Shown one piece after another: positions 52,803 to 58,273 of a DNA stretch of 58,273 bases. The notes beneath the pieces were generated by a model. It did not search any database. It worked only from the letters and a program-made list of their open reading frames with translations, and had not been told where the DNA came from. A program made the translations under genes and the position numbers. The stretch spans positions 1-58,273 of the forward strand of contig CABSNM010000013.1 in the NCBI GenBank assembly GCA_902479065.1, given 5' to 3'. Every line of letters starts with the position of its first letter. Position 1 is the first letter of the stretch. The DNA comes from an uncultured Collinsella sp. (GTDB taxonomy: Bacteria > Actinomycetota > Coriobacteriia > Coriobacteriales > Coriobacteriaceae).

Positions 52803-53329
52803 GAGGCAGGCGGCCTGTTGGTTCGCCGCTGGTGCTCGTCTGTTTGCTCGTGGCAATAGCGGTGACGCTTTGGGGGCTGGGTGTTGCGCGACAGCAGCGT
52901 CCAGGCGCTACTGCCGATTTGGGATCGGGCTCGGCGGTGGTGTCACAAGCGGAAGGCGCGCGAGATATGGGCGGTCGGAATGCCGCCGTCACGGCTCAGA
53001 CCTTTTTACAGGCACTCGACGAGCGGGCTGCCAGCGCGACGGAGCCGTCTGCAGGCAACGCGATCGCGGTTCGGCTCGCATGGTCCGAGGACCGGCCGAT
53101 GACCGAGGCGGCGGCAGACCTGTTGCGCGCCTACCGCGAGGTGCCCACGGCCCAGCTCGCCCTGAGCGGCTATCTCGATATTAAGGGCAACGTATGGGGC
53201 GCCATCGTGCGCGATGGGCGAGGCTGGGTCGATATGGTGACGGTTGCTGCGGATGCCGGCGATGCCTCGTGCCGCCTGCGTGCCGTGCGTCTGGTTCCGC
53301 AAACAACGGAGTCAAAGGAGGGGTCGTGA
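52766..53329 (+). CDS. Unrecognised single-pass membrane protein in the tad operon
   Basis: 187 residues from ATG 52766, which overlaps the end of flp by 37 bp. A basic N-terminus (MERDQRRHQQPVGGRRP) precedes one membrane helix (LVLVCLLVAIAVTLWGLGVA). An exported domain of about 145 residues follows, with predicted beta strands near YLDIKGNVWGAIVRDG. GTG 52832 is a shorter alternative that would start in the helix. I do not recognise a family. Its position between flp and the next pilin-like gene suggests a role in pilus assembly or anchoring. Confidence 0.65.
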   Translation: MERDQRRHQQPVGGRRPVGSPLVLVCLLVAIAVTLWGLGVARQQRPGATADLGSGSAVVSQAEGARDMGGRNAAVTAQTFLQALDERAASATEPSAGNAIAVRLAWSEDRPMTEAAADLLRAYREVPTAQLALSGYLDIKGNVWGAIVRDGRGWVDMVTVAADAGDASCRLRAVRLVPQTTESKEGS

Positions 53330-53330
53330 A

Positions 53331-53549
53331 ATGCATGATGTCCTGCGTGAGGAATCTGCTCAGTCGACCGTCGAATACGCCATCGTCACCGTGGCGCTGT
53401 TATCGATTGTGCTGGCGATTGCGGGGCTTTGGCGCGCTGGCGCCGATGGGCGCTTGGCGGCACTGGTCGAGCGGGCGGCGTCTCATGGCGTCGCCCCATC
53501 GTCGGTTATCGATGCCGCGACGGGTGCCAAGGACATCGCTCTGTATTGA
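53331..53549 (+). CDS. Small pilin-like protein
   Basis: 72 residues with the same leader as the pilin: REESAQSTVEYAIVTVAL, Glu at +5 if cleaved before Gln. A hydrophobic helix (LLSIVLAIAGLW) and a short polar C-terminus follow. AAAGGAGGGG is seven bases before ATG 53331. It is a probable minor pilin or second Flp. Its end overlaps the start of the next gene by 38 bp. Confidence 0.75.
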   Translation: MHDVLREESAQSTVEYAIVTVALLSIVLAIAGLWRAGADGRLAALVERAASHGVAPSSVIDAATGAKDIALY

Positions 53550-54024
53550 TATCGCGTGCGAGGATCGGGCGCAATCTACGGTCGAGGCCGCCTTTTTGCT
53601 GCCGACGTTTTTGACACTTATCTTGCTCGCGTTGCAGCCGGTGTGCCTGCTCTATACGCGTGCGGTCATGGAGTCTGCCGCCGCCGAGACCGCGCGGCTT
53701 ATGACCACGACGACGGTGGAGGACGACGATGACCTTAAGGAGTTCACTCGCCGCAGACTTGCCGCGGTGCCCGACGTCTCGATTTTTCATGCCGGCGGGC
53801 CGCTGTCGTGGGATATCGAGTTGGGGCGGGCCGGTGCCGGTGGCGTTTCGTCCGTGTCTGTTGCCGGCGAGGTTAAGCCGCTGCCCGTGATCGGTGCATT
53901 TGTGCAGGCCATGGGCAGTGCGGGTGAGGGCGGCTATGTCGAGCTCAAGGTCGACGTCTCGTATCGATCGCGTCCCGAATGGCTGGAGGGAGATTATGAT
54001 TCATGGATTGCTGCATGGGATTAG
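53512..54024 (+). CDS. TadE-like pseudopilin
   Basis: 170 residues from ATG 53512 (GTG 53524 is a shorter option; neither has a good ribosome site, so translation may be coupled to the preceding gene). The TadE signature EDRAQSTVEAAFLLPTFLTLILLALQP is followed by an exported domain. It shares the AQxTxE motif with the pilins. TadE proteins are minor pseudopilins needed for pilus assembly. Its stop lies 29 bp inside the next gene. Confidence 0.8.
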   Translation: MPRRVPRTSLCIDIACEDRAQSTVEAAFLLPTFLTLILLALQPVCLLYTRAVMESAAAETARLMTTTTVEDDDDLKEFTRRRLAAVPDVSIFHAGGPLSWDIELGRAGAGGVSSVSVAGEVKPLPVIGAFVQAMGSAGEGGYVELKVDVSYRSRPEWLEGDYDSWIAAWD

Positions 54025-56161
54025 GCGCTGCCTGTTGCGGGCGACGCAAGGGTTTGCGGCTCGCCGTCGACCAGGCGCTCGCCGCAAGCGGGGCGGCTTT
54101 ATGGGCCGTGCCGGTATCGACTTGTTTATCGAAGACGGCGCCTATACCACGCTCTCCTCTGCGGTTGTCATTCTGGTGGTGCTTACGCTGCTGTTTTCGT
54201 CGACCGCGGCGATATGGAGCATGTCACGCGCCGGGGACACCCAGGTGGCGGCCGATAGCGGTGCCCTGGCGGGCGCCAACGTGGTGTCGTCCTATCACAC
54301 GGCCGCCACGGTGGTGGATGCGAGCATCTTGAGTTTGGGCCTAGCGGGGTTTGCCACAATCGGGACGGGCCTGGTCGCCATCCTCATCCCGGGTGCCGAA
54401 CCAGTTGCCGGCAATATGGTCGACACCGGGATTGAGATCATTAAAACGCGCAACAAGTTTGCCAAAAGCGCATCGGAAGGCTTACAGAAAATCGAGACGG
54501 CTCTGCCGTATCTGATCGCCGCGCGTGCCACGCAGGCGGTGTCGGCGCAGGATACCGATAGTGTGACCTATACCGGTACGGCGCTTGCCGTGCCCAAGAC
54601 ATCCGAGTCGGACTTCGCTGCGCTCGAGGGGTCCGAGATCTCGACCGATGCCATTAAAGGCACATCAGATGATTTAGAGCGTGCGGCCGAGGAGCTGCGG
54701 AAGGCTTCTGAGGACACGGCGAAGGCTAAAGAGCGCGCTTGGCTGGCGGATTGTGGCGGGTCGGACGAGAGTTCGATTGGCAAGTACTCGTGTATGTGGG
54801 AGCGTGCGAAAAAACTAGCAGAACTATCTGACAGTCAGAACCGTCATGAAAAGTCGAGCATCACATGGGAGCCGCAAATAGCGCTCGATCGCGCGAAAAT
54901 CTATTACCGGCAGCGCTTGGCGAATGAAAAACCTCAGGGATCGAGCGTCGAGATGAAGGCGGAGTCGGCGGCGCGCAAGGCGTTTTACACCTATGCGAGT
55001 ACAGAGGTCAATCGTGCATATGTAACCGAGGACGGAGATGAAGTTACTTCCCATATCCCGCTGTTGCCGCGCAACGCTGACGAGGTGCGAGCGACGGAAC
55101 TCTATACCGATGCGGCGTGGCCAACCAGCGCCATCGATGGCAAGACGTATCTGCATTACGGAACGAGTTGCCCCAACTATAAGAAGGGGTCGCCAGGCGG
55201 GTTAGCCTCGGTTGCTGATTATGACGGACAGGACAGATGCAACAGATGCCATTTTGGCGTTTCGTCGCTCGGTGCCGTTGCAGCGCCTTCGACTTCTATC
55301 GAAAACGGCTTTGAGTACCACTTCGATAAGTTCAAAGAGGCCCTGGAAGACTACGTCGAATGCCGCAACAAAGAGCTCGAGCTCGAGCGTCAGACCGAGG
55401 ATGAGGCCGACCGTGCGGGCAATGCGTTTGACCAGGCCATCAAGGAGCTTTCCGGCGAGCGCCCGCGTATCGCCCCGCCCGGTCGCAACGGCGTGGTTGC
55501 CCTTGCGGTTTCGGGTGCCATCTCGAGCCCCGATGAGCTCAACTCTTCGTTTAACACGGCAGTCAGGCTTGGCGATCGCGGTGCTATCTCTGCCACGGTG
55601 CTGGCGCCCGATGAGGCGGCGGCGCAAAACAACGTGCTTTCGCGATTTTTCTCGACATTGAAGGAACGCTCGGGCGGCGTTGCCGGCGTACTCGATGGCG
55701 TCATGGATGTTTGGGGACGGCTGCTCGTAGGATACGGTGATATCCAAGGTTCGGCCGACGAACTTATGGACGAGATGATTAAGGGCCTAGGAGGGGGCAG
55801 CGGCGCGTTGGGCTCCATCGCATCGTGGCTCGGCGATACCGTTTCGGCGTCCGTGGCGGCGTTGGGCCTGGAGCCGTGCGACTTGCGCCTGCGAAAGCCG
55901 GTGCTGACCGATTCCGCCAATATCATTAAGAGCCCGGGGTCTGACATTGCGGGTCTCTCTCAAGCGCAAGACAAACTGCGAAGTATTCCGTTGGGCGTGA
56001 CCGATCCCAAGGCGCTTTGCGAGGCGTTGGAATATCAAGTCGAACGCACCATTAGCGGTACGGTGTTCACACTTGCGGAGATTCCTCTGCCCGGCGGCGG
56101 CTCCATCCCGCTCACCGTCGATGTCGCCACGCTGGTTGGCGCTCTGGGCGGTGGATCGTAA
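53996..56161 (+). CDS. Large TadG-like membrane protein
   Basis: 721 residues. A basic N-terminus of about 40 residues precedes a membrane helix (LSSAVVILVVLTLLFSSTAAI). QVAADSGALAGANVVSSY follows the helix, as in TadG/putative Flp-assembly proteins (tight-adherence Flp-like region). The exported part has coiled-coil-like stretches (EELRKASEDTAKAKERAWL) and a CNRCHFG segment. Unlike classical TadG, I see no von Willebrand A domain. GGAGGGAGA precedes ATG 53996. Codon use in the middle is less GC-biased than in its neighbours. Confidence 0.7.
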   Translation: MIHGLLHGIRRCLLRATQGFAARRRPGARRKRGGFMGRAGIDLFIEDGAYTTLSSAVVILVVLTLLFSSTAAIWSMSRAGDTQVAADSGALAGANVVSSYHTAATVVDASILSLGLAGFATIGTGLVAILIPGAEPVAGNMVDTGIEIIKTRNKFAKSASEGLQKIETALPYLIAARATQAVSAQDTDSVTYTGTALAVPKTSESDFAALEGSEISTDAIKGTSDDLERAAEELRKASEDTAKAKERAWLADCGGSDESSIGKYSCMWERAKKLAELSDSQNRHEKSSITWEPQIALDRAKIYYRQRLANEKPQGSSVEMKAESAARKAFYTYASTEVNRAYVTEDGDEVTSHIPLLPRNADEVRATELYTDAAWPTSAIDGKTYLHYGTSCPNYKKGSPGGLASVADYDGQDRCNRCHFGVSSLGAVAAPSTSIENGFEYHFDKFKEALEDYVECRNKELELERQTEDEADRAGNAFDQAIKELSGERPRIAPPGRNGVVALAVSGAISSPDELNSSFNTAVRLGDRGAISATVLAPDEAAAQNNVLSRFFSTLKERSGGVAGVLDGVMDVWGRLLVGYGDIQGSADELMDEMIKGLGGGSGALGSIASWLGDTVSASVAALGLEPCDLRLRKPVLTDSANIIKSPGSDIAGLSQAQDKLRSIPLGVTDPKALCEALEYQVERTISGTVFTLAEIPLPGGGSIPLTVDVATLVGALGGGS

Positions 56162-56637
56162 TGAGTATCCGCATGCGTCTGCGCGAGGAGCGCGCCCAAG
56201 CGACGGTTGAGATGGCAGTGGTTACGCCCGTTTTGCTGGTGCTGGCACTCGTCGTGTACAACGTCATGATCTTTGCCAGCGCTGTCGCGCGCTTCGACCG
56301 CGTGGTGCCCGACATCGTGTTGGCGCACGCCGTGGCGTCGGAGGGGGAGGGCGACGAAAGCTCTGCCGATGCCTCGGCGACGGTTCAGACTCAAATTCTG
56401 AATGCCATGGAAGGCTATGACTTGCAGATCGAAGTGTCGAGCGAGCAAGGCGCGAAGGCATTGGATGGTGGCCTGCTCTCCCTATCCGGTACGTTTAGGA
56501 CCTACACCTGCACCATGCACTATGAGCCGTGGCCGACTTCTCTCAGCATCGCTGGCGTTTTGCTGGGGGCGCCGACAACGTTGTCGCACGAGCGCGCGGT
56601 GACGGTCGATCCATGGCGTCCGGGGGTGGTCATGTGA
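56161..56637 (+). CDS. TadE-like pseudopilin
   Basis: 158 residues. The leader EERAQATVEMAVVTPVLLVLALVVYNVMI repeats the AQxTxE pattern of the other pilin-like proteins, with Glu at +5 of the putative mature form. The C-terminal domain is exported and beta-rich. Its ATG shares a base with the stop of the large gene before it (TAATG). Confidence 0.75.
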   Translation: MSIRMRLREERAQATVEMAVVTPVLLVLALVVYNVMIFASAVARFDRVVPDIVLAHAVASEGEGDESSADASATVQTQILNAMEGYDLQIEVSSEQGAKALDGGLLSLSGTFRTYTCTMHYEPWPTSLSIAGVLLGAPTTLSHERAVTVDPWRPGVVM

Positions 56638-56993
56638 CCGCGGTCTCGTCCTACATCGCCTACGCGCGGGCACTCAACAGGCTGGGTTGGACGCCGGCCG
56701 AGTTTGTGGTGGCGGAGTCGTTTGTCGTGCGCCTGCGCGGCATGCTGGGACGGCGTCCGGTTGCCGCCAACGGCCTGCCGCTCGTCATGGCGTTTCCACG
56801 CTGCTCTTCGGTCCATACGTGTTTTATGGCCTATCCCATCGACATCGCCTTCATCAATCGCGACGGCAATATCCTCGCGCGCTACGAAAACGTACGTCCC
56901 TGGTGTATGTGCTCCTGCCCCGGCGCCTGGGCCGTACTAGAGCGTCCTTCAATCATTGTTTCGACCCCTGCTCTCCAACGCGTGCCGGCTTAA
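56634..56993 (+). CDS. DUF192-family protein at the end of the tad operon
   Basis: 119 residues. The DUF192 core includes SFVVRLRGMLGRRP, VMAFPRCSSVHTCFMAYPIDIAFINRDG, and RPWCMCSCPGAWAVLE. Small DUF192 proteins have an unknown role. GTG 56634 overlaps the preceding stop by 4 bp (GTGA) and GGGGGTGG lies before it; ATG 56613 is an alternative. No signal peptide is visible. Translational coupling suggests it works with the Tad pilus. Confidence 0.8.
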   Translation: MTAVSSYIAYARALNRLGWTPAEFVVAESFVVRLRGMLGRRPVAANGLPLVMAFPRCSSVHTCFMAYPIDIAFINRDGNILARYENVRPWCMCSCPGAWAVLERPSIIVSTPALQRVPA

Positions 56994-57051
56994 GAATTGG
57001 CGACAGTGGACTTTCGTCATACGAAATTGGGTAAGATGGAGGAGAAGATGC

Positions 57052-57318
57052 ATGGATGTTGAGATCCATCTCAACGCTAAAAAGCACCTGACGGAAAAGC
57101 AGGTGCTTAGCGCTTGGCTTGCGGTTACTGAGTGCATTCGTCGCGAGTCGAAGGACGAGCCGCCGAGATGGCTTGCGATTGGATGGCTCCCAGACGGACG
57201 AAGCATGGAGCTTGTCGCGGTCGAGCTTGTCCGTGGGTGGCTTATCATTCATGCCTTGTCTCCAGTCCAGAAGAAATTTTGGCAGGAGATTGAACAGGCT
57301 CGGCAAAGGGGTCGATGA
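57052..57318 (+). CDS. Small protein, possible toxin of a toxin-antitoxin pair
   Basis: 88 residues; GGAGGAG lies before ATG 57052. It has a short helical N-terminus (LTEKQVLSAWLAVTECIRRES) and a beta-rich C-terminal half (RWLAIGWLPDGRSMELVAVELVRGWLIIHALSP). It overlaps the next gene by 4 bp. I do not recognise the family with certainty; the pairing with a ribbon-helix-helix gene suggests a toxin. Confidence 0.65.
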   Translation: MDVEIHLNAKKHLTEKQVLSAWLAVTECIRRESKDEPPRWLAIGWLPDGRSMELVAVELVRGWLIIHALSPVQKKFWQEIEQARQRGR

Positions 57319-57602
57319 TGGGCAAGACGTATACGGCCGCTAATGGTCAGGTTGTAACGGATGAAATGATTGACGCGTGGTGCGAGTCGTACGAGCGCGG
57401 AGAGTTTCCGGATGGCGAACACACCGTTGGTGGGATCGTGCATGGACGGCCCCCGCTCTCAGGTGAGGGGACGGCAACGCTGTCGGTCAAGATTCCTCTG
57501 GGAATGAAGGAGGCCATTCGTCGACGGGCGGCTGCCGAGGGGATGACGCCAAGTGAGTTTGCCCGTGCGGCTCTGAGTGAAAAACTTCTTGCTGCCGGCT
57601 GA
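57315..57602 (+). CDS. Ribbon-helix-helix (CopG-like) protein, probable antitoxin
   Basis: 95 residues. The C-terminal half contains a CopG-type ribbon-helix-helix (ATLSVKIPLGMKEAIRRRAAAEGMTPSEFARAALSEKLL). The N-terminal half (VVTDEMIDAWCESYERGEFPDGEHTVGGIVHGRPPLSGEG) is the likely toxin-binding part. Such domains bind operators as dimers. ATG 57315 overlaps the stop of the upstream gene, as in many toxin-antitoxin operons. Confidence 0.75.
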   Translation: MMGKTYTAANGQVVTDEMIDAWCESYERGEFPDGEHTVGGIVHGRPPLSGEGTATLSVKIPLGMKEAIRRRAAAEGMTPSEFARAALSEKLLAAG

Positions 57603-57665
57603 TGCCTCTGACGTGCCGATTTATAGAACCGAGGCTGTGCTCAAAAACTTTTTTAAAATTCTCGG

Positions 57666-57693
57666 TTGACCGGAACGCGTCCTTGGTTATACT
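57666..57693 (+). promoter_or_regulatory. Promoter of tRNA-Phe
   Basis: TTGACC (57666-57671), a 16-bp spacer, and TATACT (57688-57693). The tRNA begins 33 bp further on. Confidence 0.75.
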
Positions 57694-57725
57694 AATCAAG
57701 CCTTGAAACAAGGCACACCTCAAAT

Positions 57726-57798
<73 letters not shown>

Positions 57799-57811
57799 CC
57801 TTGAATTGACT

Positions 57812-57840
57812 AGGACCTCTGCAAAGGGGTCCTTTTCTTT
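57812..57840 (+). terminator. Terminator of tRNA-Phe
   Basis: AGGACC (57812-57817) pairs with GGTCCT (57828-57833), followed by a T-rich run. Confidence 0.75.
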
Positions 57841-57870
57841 TATACAGCCCCCACATGGAATCGGGCTTAT

Positions 57871-57925
57871 AGGACAAAATGTGTGTCCACGTTGGGGGCA
57901 TCGGCGCAGGTCGATGCCCCTTTTT
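57871..57925 (+). repeat. Extra IS-end-like sequence plus hairpin
   Basis: GGACAAAATGTGTGTCC (57872-57888) differs at one base from the IS left end at 57962-57978. Right after it, GGGGCATCG and CGATGCCCC form a hairpin followed by TTTTT. It may be a remnant of an earlier insertion or part of the IS boundary, with a terminator that would block transcription into the IS. Confidence 0.45.
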
Positions 57926-57961
57926 CAGCCGTTTAAATTCCGTGCCCGCTTTTAACCGCTC

Positions 57962-58273
57962 GGACAGAATGTGTGTCCGGTTGCCTATCGTTCCCGCAGG
58001 TAGATAACCTTTTCCGGAACCGTTAAATATCCTTTCGGAAGAGGTGCCCATGAAGGCCGTTTATTGCCCCTACTGCGGCGGTCGGACCAAGCGCAACGGC
58101 AGGACCTCATCGGGGTCCCAGCGGTGGAGGTGCACGGCCTGCGGCGCGTCGACGACGGTGAGGTACGACGACACGGCGACGAGGCTGGACGAGTTCCTCG
58201 GGTGGCTCCTCTCCAAGGACTCCCAGGCGGCGATGCCGGGCGGCGGGCGGTCCTTCAGGCGCAGGACGGCCGA
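57962..58273 (+). mobile_element. IS1249-like insertion sequence, left part
   Basis: The left end starts GGACAGAATGTGTGTCC. The element runs off the window. Its partner end may be at 28-45 on the other side of the window. The family is inferred from the zinc-finger N-terminus of the transposase. Confidence 0.65.
58050..58273 (+). CDS. Transposase, IS1249-like, N-terminal fragment (truncated by window end)
   Basis: The first 74 codons from ATG 58050 encode MKAVYCPYCGGRTKRNGRTS and then RWRCTACGAST. CPYC and CTAC form a zinc ribbon typical of IS1249/IS256-type transposases of Actinomycetota. GAGGT precedes the ATG by about five bases. The rest, including the catalytic DDE residues, lies outside the window. 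Confidence 0.8.
   Translation, partial: MKAVYCPYCGGRTKRNGRTSSGSQRWRCTACGASTTVRYDDTATRLDEFLGWLLSKDSQAAMPGGGRSFRRRTA

Overview
The window looks like a chromosomal contig from a gut member of the Coriobacteriia (Actinomycetota), most like Collinsella. This is inference from the high GC content, the strong G/C preference at third codon positions, the gene families present and the many palindromic intergenic repeats; no search was run. Both ends carry what look like ends of an IS1249-type insertion sequence, so the contig probably breaks at copies of the same repeat.

Positions 1-12500 form a sugar-amine (Amadori product) uptake and breakdown locus: a mannose-family PTS permease (EIIAB, EIIC, EIID), two FrlB-like SIS-domain deglycases, a HAD phosphatase, two GntR/HutC regulators and a DMT-family transporter. 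A YitT gene broken by an amber codon and a recQ helicase gene are embedded in it. An ACGTTATA motif recurs in front of the transporter, the PTS operon and the first GntR gene. A separate 17-base direct repeat precedes the second deglycase.

Positions 12500-19250 hold an L-2-hydroxyacid dehydrogenase, a homoserine O-acyltransferase with the acetyl-CoA-type Glu111, 5-formyltetrahydrofolate cyclo-ligase, a HicAB toxin-antitoxin pair and a large M16C metalloprotease. Positions 19250-25700 are an accessory island with palindromic repeats, an AlbA_2/ATPase-like regulator, a hypothetical protein, a divergent type II restriction-modification pair (Sau3AI/MutH-fold nuclease and C5-cytosine methyltransferase, predicted site GATC) and a DUF5710 protein.

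Positions 25990-47190 are mostly core genes: tRNA-Val(GAC), a second DMT transporter, a DUF4012 membrane protein, glmM, an M32 carboxypeptidase, a T-box-controlled pheS-pheT pair, a Ni/Co ECF transporter (cbiM-cbiQ-cbiO) whose promoter is flanked by repeated operator-like sites, a zinc-dependent phospholipase C-like protein, pyk, a P2-type Ca2+ ATPase and rsgA.

Positions 47220-57000 are a compact Tad (tight adherence, type IVc) pilus operon: cpaB, cpaE/tadZ, cpaF/tadA, tadB, tadC, a Flp pilin and several pseudopilin-like proteins that share an AQxTxE processing-site motif, ending in a DUF192 gene. A small toxin-antitoxin-like pair, tRNA-Phe(GAA) and the start of an IS1249-like element close the window.

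The most interesting unexplained signal is a 44-45 nt element found three times, each time in the same orientation in front of a gene, with pairing-preserving changes in its hairpin. There are also at least three other families of palindromic repeats.
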